Counted from the first letter of the stretch, positions 38,400 through 47,750 are shown. The stretch is 64,000 nt of DNA from Methylobacterium adhaesivum (GCF_022179065.1 NZ_BPQD01000028.1:28285-92284); one strand, 5' to 3'. The notes: generated by a model from the sequence alone, not told the origin. A program made the numbers and translations.

Positions 38400-38615
38400 A
38401 TGAACGCCCGGATGATCCAGCCGGCAGCGAAACCCTCGAGTCCCTGCAACAAGACGTGCATCCTCGATGCGGCCTCGGGCCTGTGCGAGGGCTGCGGGCG
38501 CACGCGCAACGAGATCGCCCTGTGGGGCTCGATGACGGAGCCGCAGCGCCGCGCCGTGATGGCGGGGTTGAACGAGCGCCTGCGCCGGGCCTTTCCGAAC
38601 CGGGTCGCACCATGA
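38400..38615 (+). CDS. DUF1289 domain protein
   Basis: 71 residues with four cysteines, C16-x3-C20-x8-C29-x2-C32 (SPCNKTCILD, GLCEGCGRT), followed by NEIALWGSMTEPQRRAVM. This is the DUF1289 family, small proteins predicted to bind a metal or Fe-S cluster; function is unknown. Its stop overlaps the start of the downstream aspartic protease gene as ATGA, so the two are translationally coupled. It starts 44 bases after cobS. Confidence 0.9.
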   Translation: MNARMIQPAAKPSSPCNKTCILDAASGLCEGCGRTRNEIALWGSMTEPQRRAVMAGLNERLRRAFPNRVAP

Positions 38616-39307
38616 ACGTCCTCGGGCTGGCGCTGGCCGCCCTCGGCCTCGTGCTCGCTCTGCTCGTGCTCTCGCACGACGATCGCACCATCGCCGGCCT
38701 GGAGCCGGACCAGCTCGCGGGCCTTGCCATGAGCGGCACCCTGCTCGCCGTCGTCGTTGCGGGGTTCTGGCACCAGTTCCGGGGCAACCTCGGCGCCAAC
38801 GTGCGCGCGGCCCTGATCTGGGGCGCCCTCGGCCTCGCCCTCGTGGCCGGCTATGCCTATCGCGACGAGGCCCGGACCATCGGGGCGCGCCTGATGGGCG
38901 CCGTGCGGCCCGGCAGCGCCGTGGTCGGCAGCGATGGCAGCGTGACCATTACGCGCCGGGCGGACGGCGACTTCTTCGTCCGCGCCGAGGTCAACGGTCA
39001 GCCCCACGGCTTCCAGCTCGACACGGGAGCGAGTTCCGTGGTGCTCACCGCCGAGACGGCGGCGGCCTTGGGCCTTCGCCCGGCGGACTCGGAGTTCGGG
39101 GTGCGGGTCTCCACGGCCAACGGCACGACGGTGGCGGCCCCGGCCTTCCTCGATTCGATCCGCGTCGGCGCCATCGTGGAGCGTCGGGTTCCGGCCCTGA
39201 TCAGCCGGCCCGGCGCCCTGCGCGACAACCTGCTGGGCATGAGCTTCCTCGACCGTCTCTCCGGCTTCGAGGTGCGCGGCGACCGGCTGATCCTTCGTGG
39301 CCCCTAG
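38612..39307 (+). CDS. Membrane-anchored retropepsin-like aspartic protease
   Basis: 231 residues. Three hydrophobic segments lie in the first ~85 residues (LGLALAALGLVLALLVL, LAMSGTLLAVVVAGFW, ALIWGALGLALVAGYAY). A periplasmic clan AA protease domain follows, with the single-copy active site D137 in FQLDTGASSVVLT and a downstream LLGMSFLDRL strand. This is the TIGR02281-type family; it would act as a dimer. The substrate is unknown. The ATG at 38612 overlaps the DUF1289 stop. The conserved pair suggests a shared role. Confidence 0.9.
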   Translation: MNVLGLALAALGLVLALLVLSHDDRTIAGLEPDQLAGLAMSGTLLAVVVAGFWHQFRGNLGANVRAALIWGALGLALVAGYAYRDEARTIGARLMGAVRPGSAVVGSDGSVTITRRADGDFFVRAEVNGQPHGFQLDTGASSVVLTAETAAALGLRPADSEFGVRVSTANGTTVAAPAFLDSIRVGAIVERRVPALISRPGALRDNLLGMSFLDRLSGFEVRGDRLILRGP

Positions 39308-39730
39308 GGCGAAAATTCCATCCGCTTGGTGATACGGGGGCGCGCTTTCGTCCCTGGCAGCGTCGAAACTCTGGCGACGGTCCTTTCGAAGGACCCGGAA
39401 AACTCCCGATCACGGTCGGGTCTCGGCCTGTGCACGACAGCGCGGCGGGAAGTTCTGTGAAAGACACCAGCACATCACCCGGAGCGGCGGGCGATGTGCT
39501 CGCTGGGCAACAGATCGACATATTCACGTGACGTTTACGCCAATGCCGCGAGGGGCTCGAGTCACGAAAACAAATGTTTCGTTGGGCTCACAAAGTCTTG
39601 TCACCCCCCGGCCGGTCTTTTTTAGAAATTATATAAACTATTGAACGGCTTGCCTGATTTTGACCGAGCTGCTTCCTGAGCCCATCGAGATTAAACGATG
39701 ATGCGATGATCCAGCGCCATGGGAGGGGGC
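39308..39730. other. Intergenic region upstream of the iron-signalling unit
   Basis: About 420 bases. The second half is markedly more A/T-rich than its surroundings (e.g. ACAAATGTTT, AAATTATATAAAC) and should hold the fecI-type promoter. A candidate iron-control site at 39621-39637 is listed separately. No gene is supported. Confidence 0.5.
39621..39637 (+). promoter_or_regulatory. Possible iron-control element upstream of the sigma factor
   Basis: TTTAGAAATTATATAAA resembles the Irr-type iron control element (TTTAGAA...TTCTAAA) in its left half. The right half fits only loosely. It is about 94 bases before the sigma-factor ATG, in the A/T-rich promoter region. It may simply be a -10 region, and the assignment is weak. 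Confidence 0.25.
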
Positions 39731-40240
39731 ATGCAGCCGACATTGATCGAGACGCTGCATCGGAGCGAGGGCGTCAAGCTTAGACGCTTCCTCCTGCGTC
39801 TGCTCGGAAGCGCCGATGCCGCCGCCGATGCCCATCAGGAAACCTATCTGCGGATGCTCGGCGCCCTCTCCCGAACCAATGTCGACCACCCCTCCGCATT
39901 CCTGTTCCAGATCGCCAACAACGTGGCGCTGCGAATGCGGAACAGGAGACGCCTTGAGGGAACGCTGTTCCAACCCGTGACCGACCTCGACCTGGCGGAG
40001 ATCGTGGACGGATATGCCCTGCCGGAACGCCAGGTGATCGCGCGCCAGGAACTCAGGCGGCTTGCCGCCGCCATCGACACGCTGCCGCCCCGGTGCCGAG
40101 AGGTCTTCCTGCTCGTCCGCTTCGAGAATCTGTCGAACGGCGAGGCCGCCATCCGTCTGGGCATCAGCCGCAACATGGTCGAGAAGCACCTCATCAAGGC
40201 GCTGCTGCAAATTCGCCGCCACCTCAGCGAACTGAACTAA
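39731..40240 (+). CDS. ECF sigma factor, FecI-like
   Basis: 169 residues with sigma-2 (LRRFLLRLLGSADAAADAHQ, TYLRMLGA, HPSAFLFQIANNVALRMR) and sigma-4 (LPPRCREVFLLVRFENLSNG, IRLGISRNMVEKHLIKAL) regions. RCREVFLLxRFE-LS is typical of FecI sigma factors that transcribe siderophore receptor genes when signalled by FecR. The ATG at 39731 is preceded by GGAGGGGG; an ATG 12 bases earlier is less likely. The downstream order sigma - FecR - receptor is classic cell-surface signalling. Confidence 0.92.
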   Translation: MQPTLIETLHRSEGVKLRRFLLRLLGSADAAADAHQETYLRMLGALSRTNVDHPSAFLFQIANNVALRMRNRRRLEGTLFQPVTDLDLAEIVDGYALPERQVIARQELRRLAAAIDTLPPRCREVFLLVRFENLSNGEAAIRLGISRNMVEKHLIKALLQIRRHLSELN

Positions 40241-40516
40241 GAACGACTTACAGGCCCCCCGATGACTGGTGTTTCTGACTCTGAGAACGACAGCATCATG
40301 GGAGATTCCCGGGTGACACGAAGCAGAATCCTGTTGGCAGGCCGACGCTTCACTCTGCCGAGAGTCCTGGTCCGTCGCCGGTTTTGCGGAACCCGCTGAG
40401 GTTTTTCGAGACCCGCCGGGTCCGGACGTCAGGATTTTTTCAGCTCATGGATCTGAGGGTGTAGGAGCAGGGGCTGGGCCAGCCATGCTTGATGAAGCCC
40501 GGATGGAGCAAGAGGC

Positions 40517-41467
40517 GTGGCCAGCGGCGACAACATCCATACGCCGGAGGCTGAGGGCGAGGACCCGGTCTACGAGGTGGCCGCCGGCTGGGTCGCGCGC
40601 CTCTCCTCGCCCGATGCGACGATCGCGGATCGAGACGCCTTCGAGGCGTGGCGCGCGGCCGATCCAGCCCATGCCGAGGCGTATGCCGAGATGGAGACCC
40701 TTTGGCGCAAGCTCGGCCACGTGCCCGATCGCCGGCACCGGCGCATGACGCCCGGAGGCCTCGCGGGTATCGCCGTCGCCTTCGTCCTCTGTGCCGCCCT
40801 GGCCTTTCAGCTCGGTCTCGTCGATCGCCTGCGGTCCGACATCTGGAGCGGCGTCGGCGACATCGCCCATGCGACCCTGGCCGATGGCAGCCGCATCGAC
40901 CTCAACACCGATACCGCCATCGTTCTGCATTTCGGCGAGGCGGAGCGCGGGATCGAGCTTCTGCGCGGGGAGGCGTTCTTCGACGTCGTCCCCGATCCGC
41001 GCCGTCCGTTCGTCGTGCGCGGAGCCGGTTTGAGCGTTCGTGCCGTTGGGACGCGCTTCTTCGTCAGAGCCGACGATACGCAGAGCCCTGCAGGCGTCGT
41101 CGAAGGCAGCGTCGACGTGGCGGCCTTGGGACGGCCCGTTCGGGTCTCGGCGGGCGAGGCGCTCCACCGGACGGGTGCCACTCTGTCCGTCGCACCGGCG
41201 GACGTGGATCGGGCGACGGCCTGGCGGATGGGACGCCTCGTCTTCTCCGGCGAGCGCCTGTCCACGGTCCTGACGGAACTCGACCGCTACCGCCGCGGGA
41301 GCATCATCCTCCTGGACGCCGCGGCAGGCGAACGGCGCGTCACCGGGTCGTTCGACCCCCATGACACGGACGAGGCCCTCGATGCCATCGCGTCGAGCAT
41401 GGGCGTGGGCATCACCCGCCTGTCGCCCTTCCTCGTCCTCGTCGGATCGCCGCTCCGAAGGTCCTGA
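40517..41467 (+). CDS. FecR-family anti-sigma/sigma regulator
   Basis: 316 residues. The N-terminal cytosolic DUF4880-type helical domain (AAGWVARLSSPDATIADRDA, WRAADPAHAEAYAEME) binds the sigma factor. One transmembrane helix (GLAGIAVAFVLCAALAF) and a periplasmic FecR domain (ATLADGSRIDLNTDTAI, RGIELLRGEAFFDVVPDP, RPFVVRGAGLSVRAVGTRF) follow, then a C-terminal STN-like stretch that contacts the receptor. GTG start at 40517 with GGAG upstream. It lies 276 bases after the sigma gene, unusually far for this pair. The gap holds GACCCG/CGGGTC inverted repeats followed by T6, which may be a partial terminator. Confidence 0.9.
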   Translation: MASGDNIHTPEAEGEDPVYEVAAGWVARLSSPDATIADRDAFEAWRAADPAHAEAYAEMETLWRKLGHVPDRRHRRMTPGGLAGIAVAFVLCAALAFQLGLVDRLRSDIWSGVGDIAHATLADGSRIDLNTDTAIVLHFGEAERGIELLRGEAFFDVVPDPRRPFVVRGAGLSVRAVGTRFFVRADDTQSPAGVVEGSVDVAALGRPVRVSAGEALHRTGATLSVAPADVDRATAWRMGRLVFSGERLSTVLTELDRYRRGSIILLDAAAGERRVTGSFDPHDTDEALDAIASSMGVGITRLSPFLVLVGSPLRRS

Positions 41468-41582
41468 AGAAAGTTCACCCGAGGACGTCAGGAGATCGCG
41501 GCCCCGTTGATCTCAATCGGTGAGGGTGACCGCGCGCGATGCAGGTCGACCTCCCGTGAGCGAAAGATGGGCAGGACGTGAC

Positions 41583-44159
41583 ATGACGGCGCGTGGGTTC
41601 GCATATGAACGGATGGCCGGATCGGTCCTTGCCGGTGTGTCGATGCTGGTCATGGCCCCGGTCGCCGTGCAGGCGCGTGACTCGCAGGGTCAGCCGACCC
41701 GCGGCAGCCGGACGGTCGAGGAGCGGACGGCGAACATCCTGGCCCTGGACGCATCGGCCCCACGCGCGGGCGAGCGCGTCGCTCTGGCAATCCCGGACGG
41801 GCCCCTGGAGGCGGCCCTCGTCGCCTTCACCGAACAGGCCAACGTCAAGCTCGTCTACGCGACCGACCTCACGGCGCGGCTCAGGACGGCCGGCCTCACG
41901 GGGACGTTCGACCCCCTCGACGGTCTCGGCCAGCTCCTGGCGGGCACCGGCCTGACTTTCCGTGCGGCGGGGACCTCCACGATCACGCTGGTCAATCCGA
42001 GCTACGTCCAACTCGGCGGGGAGCCCGCCGCCGTGGCCCTCGAGGAACTTCACGTCGCCGGGCAGGGGCAGGGCGCGGGCGCCATTTCGGGCCTGCCGCC
42101 GCGCTCCGGCACCGTGGGGCAACCACCGGTTCCCTATGCGGGCGGGCAAGTCGGCACCGGCACCCGAGTCGGCCTGCTGGGCAACCGCTCCGTGCTGAAG
42201 ACGCCCTTCAACGTCACCGGATACACCGAGACGCTGATCAAGGATCAGCAGGCGCGCTCCGTGGGCGAAGTCTTGCTGAACAATCCCTCCGTGCGCAGCG
42301 ACGCTCCGCCCTTCAGCGAACGCGACTCGTACTTCATCCGCGGCTTCTCGGTGACCAACCTCGACACGGCCTTCGACGGCCTGTTCTACATCGCCAACCC
42401 GCGCCGGAGCTTCACCGAGGGGCTGGAGCGTGTCGAGGTGCTGCTGGGACCGACGGCGCTCCTCAGCGGCGGCACCGGCCGCGTCGGCGGCACCATCAAT
42501 CTCGTGCCGAAGCGCGCCTACGACGAGCCGCTCACGCGGGTCACCACGAGCTACTTCAGCGATTCGCAGTTCGGGACGCATCTCGATGTCGGGCGCCGCT
42601 TCGGTACGTTCAAGGAATGGGGCGTGCGGTTCAACGGCGCCTACCGCAACGGCGACACGCCGCTGGACAAGAACGCCATCGAGGTCGGCGTCGCGGCGCT
42701 CGGGATCGACTACCGCAACGACCGGTTCCGGGCCTCTTTCGACTTCAACCACTCGACGCAGAACATCACCGCGCCGACCTCGCTGTTCAACGCGGTCGCG
42801 CCCGGCATTCCCGTGCCGCGCGCGCCGAACGCGCGCCGCAACACCGCGAACGCGTTCGAGTACAACGACAGCCGCTACAACATGGCCGCCGGCCGGGTCG
42901 AGTACGACATCCTGCCCGATACGACGCTCTACGCGGCCGGCGGCCTCAGCCGCTACAACGAGGACTTCCTGACCTCGAACTACCGCGTGACGCGCTCCAC
43001 GGGGCTCGCCACGAACGCCCTGGCGATTCAGCCCCTCGAACTGCAGGGGTTCACCGGCGAAGTCGGCCTGCGTTCGGCCTTTCAGACCGGCTTCATCGGC
43101 CACCAGTTCACGGTGGGGGCGGTCCAGGCCGTCAACAAGAACTACTCGCGCGGTTTCGTCCCCTTCGCCCTGCCGAGCTACCAGACCAACATCTACAATC
43201 CCGTCGATCTGCCGTCCGGCTCCGTCGCCACGGCCCTGTTTCCCCGCTCCGATCGACAGCCCCTGTTCACGGAACTTTACGCCAGCAGCGTCGCGGTGGC
43301 CGACACCCTCTCGCTCGGCGACGACCGGTTCCTGCTGACCCTGGGCGGCCGCTTCCAGGACATCGACCTGAAGAGCTACGTCACCCGTCCGGGACCGACG
43401 CAGGGCAATCTCGCAACGAGCTATCAGCAGGGCCGGTTCAGCCCCGCCATCGCCCTCGTGGTCCGGCCGTTCGAGAACCTCTCCTTCTACGGGAACTACA
43501 TCGAGTCCCTCGATGCGGGGCCGACGGCACCGGCGACGGCGGTCAATTCCAGCGAGGTCTTCGCTCCCGTGGTCAGCCGGCAGAAGGAGGTGGGGGCCAA
43601 ATACGATTTCGGCACCGTGTCACTCACGACCTCCCTGTTCGAGATCGAGCAGCCGAGCGCCTTCACCGATCCGGCCACGAACCGGTTCGCCGTCAGCGGC
43701 CTGCAGCGCAACCGGGGCATCGAGTTCAACCTGTTCGGCGAGGTCGTTCCGGGCGTGCGGCTGCTCGGTGGCATCACGCTCATCGACGCCAAACTCGTCA
43801 ACACGGTGGGCCGTCAATTCGACGGCAGGGCGGTGCCCGGCGTTCCGGACACGGCGTTCAACCTTTACGGCGAGGTCGACCTCCCGCCCTGGCTCGCGCC
43901 CGGCCTAACCCTGACCGGGCGAGCCATCTACACCAGCAGCATGTTCTACGATCAAGCCAACACCCAGTCGGTTCCGGACTGGACGCGCTTCGACGCGGGC
44001 CTGCGCTACACCTTCGAGGGTGCGAACGGGAAGCCCGTGGTCATGCGTGCAACGGTCCAGAACATCCTCGACGACTCGTACTGGGCTTCGGCCGCCCGTG
44101 GTTACCTCGCGGTCGGCGCGCCCCGTACGGTGATCCTCTCGGCGACCGTCGATTTCTGA
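41583..44159 (+). CDS. TonB-dependent siderophore receptor with STN signalling domain
   Basis: 858 residues. A signal peptide (AGSVLAGVSMLVMAPVAVQA) precedes the STN domain (about 58-125; LAIPDGPLEAALVAFTEQAN, GTFDPLDGLGQLLAGTGLTF), which relays ligand occupancy to FecR. A TonB-box-like EELHVAG, the plug (SVGEVLLNNPSVRS, FIRGFSV, RVEVLLGPTALLSGGTGRVG) and a 22-strand barrel ending ILSATVDF follow. It imports a ferric siderophore; which one is unknown. The ATG at 41583 with AGGA upstream is chosen over in-frame GTGs further upstream. Third gene of the sigma-FecR-receptor unit. Confidence 0.93.
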   Translation: MTARGFAYERMAGSVLAGVSMLVMAPVAVQARDSQGQPTRGSRTVEERTANILALDASAPRAGERVALAIPDGPLEAALVAFTEQANVKLVYATDLTARLRTAGLTGTFDPLDGLGQLLAGTGLTFRAAGTSTITLVNPSYVQLGGEPAAVALEELHVAGQGQGAGAISGLPPRSGTVGQPPVPYAGGQVGTGTRVGLLGNRSVLKTPFNVTGYTETLIKDQQARSVGEVLLNNPSVRSDAPPFSERDSYFIRGFSVTNLDTAFDGLFYIANPRRSFTEGLERVEVLLGPTALLSGGTGRVGGTINLVPKRAYDEPLTRVTTSYFSDSQFGTHLDVGRRFGTFKEWGVRFNGAYRNGDTPLDKNAIEVGVAALGIDYRNDRFRASFDFNHSTQNITAPTSLFNAVAPGIPVPRAPNARRNTANAFEYNDSRYNMAAGRVEYDILPDTTLYAAGGLSRYNEDFLTSNYRVTRSTGLATNALAIQPLELQGFTGEVGLRSAFQTGFIGHQFTVGAVQAVNKNYSRGFVPFALPSYQTNIYNPVDLPSGSVATALFPRSDRQPLFTELYASSVAVADTLSLGDDRFLLTLGGRFQDIDLKSYVTRPGPTQGNLATSYQQGRFSPAIALVVRPFENLSFYGNYIESLDAGPTAPATAVNSSEVFAPVVSRQKEVGAKYDFGTVSLTTSLFEIEQPSAFTDPATNRFAVSGLQRNRGIEFNLFGEVVPGVRLLGGITLIDAKLVNTVGRQFDGRAVPGVPDTAFNLYGEVDLPPWLAPGLTLTGRAIYTSSMFYDQANTQSVPDWTRFDAGLRYTFEGANGKPVVMRATVQNILDDSYWASAARGYLAVGAPRTVILSATVDF

Positions 44160-44210
44160 TTTGTCGCGCCGGACCGGCGATCAGGGCCACGAGAACCAGG
44201 GACGCACGCC

Positions 44211-45761
44211 ATGACGGGGAATTTCCGCCGGTCCATGGCGTGGCTGCACACCTGGTCCGGCCTCGTCGTCGGTTGGGTGCTGTTCGCGATCTTCGTCACC
44301 GGCACCGCGAGCTATTACCGCTCCGATATCTCACGCTGGATGCGGCCGGAACTCCACCGCGAAAATCCACCGTCGGGGGCGGCGCTCGGTGCGGCCGCCG
44401 AACGGGCCGTCGCGTATCTCACGGTTCACGCGCCGAAGGCCCGGACTTGGTTCATCGGCATGCCCCAGCCCGACAAGCCGGTCCTCGACCTGTTCTGGCG
44501 CACCCGACCCGGCGAGCCGCCGGGCCATATCCACCTCGATCCCACGACGGGACGCGAGGCGACGGTTCGTGGTACCGAGGGGGGCGACTTCCTCTACCGG
44601 TTCCACTTCGAACTGCACATGGCGCCCCTGTGGGGGCGTTGGATCGTCGGCCTGTGCGCGATGATCATGCTGGTGGCGCTGGTCTCCGGTATCGTCACGC
44701 ACCGGCGCATTCTCGCGGATCTGTTCACCTTCCGGCGGGACAAGGCGCTGCGCCGGAGCGTCCTCGACGCGCACAACGTCGGCGGCGTCCTCGCGCTGCC
44801 GTTCCACCTGATGATCACCTATACGGGGCTCGTCACCCTGGCGACGTTCTACATGCCCTGGGGGGTGACGGCCGCCTATCGCGGCAACGCCCAAACCTTC
44901 TTCGCCGACGCGGCCTGGATCACGACTCCACGCCCCCCGGCGAAGCGCGCCGCGGTCGCGGCACCGGTCGGCCCCCTGGTCGAGCGCGCGGTGGCGATGG
45001 TCGCCGAACCCCTCGAGCGCCTCACCCTCGTGAATCCAGGCGATGCGCACGCGACCGTCGTCGCGGTGTTCAAGGAGCCGCGAGGCCTGGCCCGTAGCCA
45101 GCCGCAGCTCGCCTTCGACGGCGTGAGCGGTGCGACCCTGGAGGCAAGGGGCCGCGACCTCGAGCCCGCCGCCCGGACCTTCACGGTCCTGACCGGCCTG
45201 CACGAGGCCCATTTTGCCAGCGACGCCCTGCGCCTGCTGTTCTTCCTCTGCGGAGTGATGGGAAGCGCCACCATCGCGACAGGCCTCATCCTGTGGTACC
45301 TCGCGCGCCTGACGCGAGCGGGTGCGCGCCCCTTCCTCGGCCTTCGCCTCGTCCAGGCGCTCAACATCGGGACCGTCGCGGGCCTGCCTGCGGCGGTGGC
45401 GGCCTACTTCCTCGCCAACCGGCTCTTGCCCACAGGCCTCGCGGACCGTGCCGAGTGGGAGAGCGGCGCTTTCTTCATCACCTGGGTCGCCGCGATCTTC
45501 CTGCCCCTTGTCCGCCCGCACCGGCGCGCCTGGGGCGAGGGGTTCGCCACCGTCGCGCTCCTCTACGGCGCCGTGGTGGCAGCCGATATCCTGACCCTGC
45601 CGCAGCACCCCCTGCGTCGCCTCGAGGGCGATCCGCTGTTCATGGGGTTCGACGCCGCGATGCTCGCGCTCGCGATCCTGTTCGCCTTCGCGGCCCGCAA
45701 GGTGGTTCGCTACGAAGCCCCCGCGCCGCGCCAGCGGACGACGGTGAGTGACCTGGTATAA
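44211..45761 (+). CDS. PepSY-associated inner-membrane protein (iron-regulated)
   Basis: 516 residues. The N-terminal MAWLHTWSGLVVGWVLFAIF helix with its HTWSG motif, a periplasmic PepSY region, GRWIVGLCAMIMLVALVSG, the HNVGGVLALPFHLMITYTGL segment, and four or so more helices are seen. This family commonly follows TonB receptors and is thought to reduce ferric siderophores using heme-ligating histidines in the HxxxG-type helices. That role is inferred from family and position. ATG at 44211, 51 bases after the receptor. Confidence 0.88.
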   Translation: MTGNFRRSMAWLHTWSGLVVGWVLFAIFVTGTASYYRSDISRWMRPELHRENPPSGAALGAAAERAVAYLTVHAPKARTWFIGMPQPDKPVLDLFWRTRPGEPPGHIHLDPTTGREATVRGTEGGDFLYRFHFELHMAPLWGRWIVGLCAMIMLVALVSGIVTHRRILADLFTFRRDKALRRSVLDAHNVGGVLALPFHLMITYTGLVTLATFYMPWGVTAAYRGNAQTFFADAAWITTPRPPAKRAAVAAPVGPLVERAVAMVAEPLERLTLVNPGDAHATVVAVFKEPRGLARSQPQLAFDGVSGATLEARGRDLEPAARTFTVLTGLHEAHFASDALRLLFFLCGVMGSATIATGLILWYLARLTRAGARPFLGLRLVQALNIGTVAGLPAAVAAYFLANRLLPTGLADRAEWESGAFFITWVAAIFLPLVRPHRRAWGEGFATVALLYGAVVAADILTLPQHPLRRLEGDPLFMGFDAAMLALAILFAFAARKVVRYEAPAPRQRTTVSDLV

Positions 45762-45878
45762 GGCCCGATCGAACGTCCGCTCCGGAAGCAGAGGTCGAGG
45801 TCCGGCTGTCGACCCTCAGCAGCCATTTGCAGCGTCACGTGGATTGGGGTTTCGACCCTCTTCCGAGGGAAAGATGCC

Positions 45879-46877
45879 TTACGCCGCCTGATCGCGTTCG
45901 GCCTCGGCCCGCGCCACGAGGGCAACGGCCTCCCGCAGGGTTTCGACACCGGCTTGCGGGTCGAGGCCACGGGTCGAGAGGTGGCGGCGATAGGCCCGCG
46001 CGCCCGGACGGCCGTTGAACAGACCGAGCATGTGCCGGGTCACCCCGTGTAGGCGCACGCCCTCCTGCAGGAAATCGGCGAGGGCCGGCACGAACGCCTC
46101 CACGGCGGCGTAGGCGTCGGCCGCAGGCGCGGCCTCCCCGAACAGCACCGGATCGACGTCGAGGAGGATCGCCGGGTCGCTGTAGGCGGCCCGCCCGATC
46201 ATCACGCCGTCGACCCGGTCGAGGTGCGCCTTGGCATCGGGAATCGTCGCGATGCCACCATTGATGGCGATGGGCAGGGCGGGATGCGCCTGCTTCAGCC
46301 GCGCCACGCGCGCGTAGTCGAGGGGCGGCACGTCGCGGTTCTCCTTCGGCGACAAGCCCTGGAGCCAGGCTTTTCGGGCATGGACCACGAGTCCGTCGAC
46401 TCCGGCCGCGACGACGGCGTGCGTCAGCGCGTCGAGGGCGATCTCGGTGTCCTGATCGTCGACGCCGATGCGGCACTTCACCGTGACGGGCACGGCGACG
46501 GCCGCCTTCATGGCGGCGACGCAGTCGGCCACCACGGCGGGCTCGCGCATGAGGCAGGCACCGAAGCGCCCGTCCTGCACCCGGTCAGACGGACAACCGA
46601 CATTGAGGTTGACCTCGTCGTAGCCGAAATCCTCGGCGATCCGCGCGGCCTGCGCGAGATCGCCCGGATTCGAACCGCCGAGCTGCACCGCCACGGGGTG
46701 CTCGGCCGGCGCGAAGGCAAGCAGCCGGTCGCGCGGGCCGTGGAGCACGGCGCCGGTGGTGACCATCTCGGTGTAGAGCCGGGCGCGCCGCGACAGGGTG
46801 CGGTGGAACGCCCGGCAGTACCGGTCGGTCCAGTCCATCATCGGGGCAATGGAGAAGCGCAGATCGTCGGGGGTCAT
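45879..46877 (-). CDS. dusA: tRNA-dihydrouridine(20/20a) synthase
   Basis: An FMN enzyme reducing uridine 20/20a in the tRNA D-loop. 332 residues. SIAPMMDWTDRYCRAFHR, TEMVTTGAVLHG, VAVQLGGSNPGDLA, catalytic C95 in NLNVGCPSDRVQDGRFGACLM, VKCRIGVDD, VHARKAWLQGLSPKENRDVPPL and INGGI/MIGRAAY are DusA-specific. The ATG at 46877 starts just before the TIM-barrel first strand. It is followed upstream on the same strand by ureE after 47 bases; the functions are unrelated. Confidence 0.95.
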   Translation of the reverse strand: MTPDDLRFSIAPMMDWTDRYCRAFHRTLSRRARLYTEMVTTGAVLHGPRDRLLAFAPAEHPVAVQLGGSNPGDLAQAARIAEDFGYDEVNLNVGCPSDRVQDGRFGACLMREPAVVADCVAAMKAAVAVPVTVKCRIGVDDQDTEIALDALTHAVVAAGVDGLVVHARKAWLQGLSPKENRDVPPLDYARVARLKQAHPALPIAINGGIATIPDAKAHLDRVDGVMIGRAAYSDPAILLDVDPVLFGEAAPAADAYAAVEAFVPALADFLQEGVRLHGVTRHMLGLFNGRPGARAYRRHLSTRGLDPQAGVETLREAVALVARAEAERDQAA

Positions 46878-46924
46878 CGCACCGCCATAACGCTCGGGCG
46901 CGACGGCTTCAACGCGACCAACCC

Positions 46925-47542
46925 TCAGTGGTCGTGCTTGCAGTCCGGCCCATGGACATGGCCGTGATCCTTAGGGGCATGATCGTGGCCGTGGGAATGC
47001 CCATGGTCATGCGTGTGTTCGTGGGCATGACTGTGCGAATGTGCATGGTCCGCATGGTCATGCGCATGACCGTGATCGTGCGCATGGGCGTGCCCGTGAT
47101 CATGCCCGCACTGGCTGTGGTCGTGGGCCTCGCGCTCCGGCTTGAAGGCGCGGGTCACGGGGGTGGCGGTGCAGCCCTGGCCGCGTACGAGTTCGGCGGC
47201 CGAGGCCGGGACGTAGAGCACGTCGGCGGCGATCTCGGCCGGGACGTGGCTGCCGCCGAGCTGCCAGGCGAGGCGCAGGAGGCGGGCCGGGTTGGTGGCG
47301 CGCACCTCCAGCAGGGATTCGGTGGCCGCTTCCACGAGGACGAGACGTCCGTCCTCGAGGCGCAGGGCGTCGCCGTCCTCGAGAGCCGCCGCCTTGGCGA
47401 GCGCCGGGGTGAAGCCGAGGCCGTCCCGACCGGTGAGGGTCGCCGGCAGGGCCTGCCGGGCGGCATGGTCGAGGGTGACGCGATCGGCGACGGCGTCCGC
47501 GCGGACGGCGGCCTTACGGATCAGGGTGGTGGCGCGCAGCAT
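46925..47542 (-). CDS. ureE: Urease accessory protein UreE with long His-rich tail
   Basis: A nickel chaperone for urease maturation. 205 residues. The N-terminal peptide-binding domain (RVTLDHAARQALPATLTGRDG, LEDGDALRLEDGRLVLVEAA) and metal domain (LLRLAWQLGGSHVPAEI; the usual GNRH is GGSH here) are followed by a tail of about 60 residues dense in His and Asp (HDHGHAHAHDHGHAHDHADH type), which would bind many nickel ions. It is not beside other urease genes in the window, so the structural cluster must be elsewhere. Start ATG at 47542 with GAGG upstream. Confidence 0.92.
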   Translation of the reverse strand: MLRATTLIRKAAVRADAVADRVTLDHAARQALPATLTGRDGLGFTPALAKAAALEDGDALRLEDGRLVLVEAATESLLEVRATNPARLLRLAWQLGGSHVPAEIAADVLYVPASAAELVRGQGCTATPVTRAFKPEREAHDHSQCGHDHGHAHAHDHGHAHDHADHAHSHSHAHEHTHDHGHSHGHDHAPKDHGHVHGPDCKHDH

Positions 47543-47750
47543 GGGAACCTCGGGTCGAAGGGGCTCGGTGATCCCCTCCCCTACCGGGTTTCGGCGGCGA
47601 ACGGAAAGCCGGTGAAAACGCGGCCCCGTCTTCGTACGGCGGGAACCTTAGCCGTACCGCGTGCATTCCTTGAGTGGAATAGCTAAGCTCGAACCTCGAT
47701 TCAGACCGGCTCAAGACCGGACGCCGCCTCGCATACGGGAGTCTCGCATC

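Noticed and set aside
40262-40399. A 45-codon frame between the sigma factor and FecR genes
   Set aside because: No ribosome binding site, Arg-rich composition and no resemblance to a known small protein.
46925-47110. A tandem DNA repeat array (CATG/CGTG-rich)
   Set aside because: It is the coding sequence of the His-rich UreE tail and has no fixed repeat unit.
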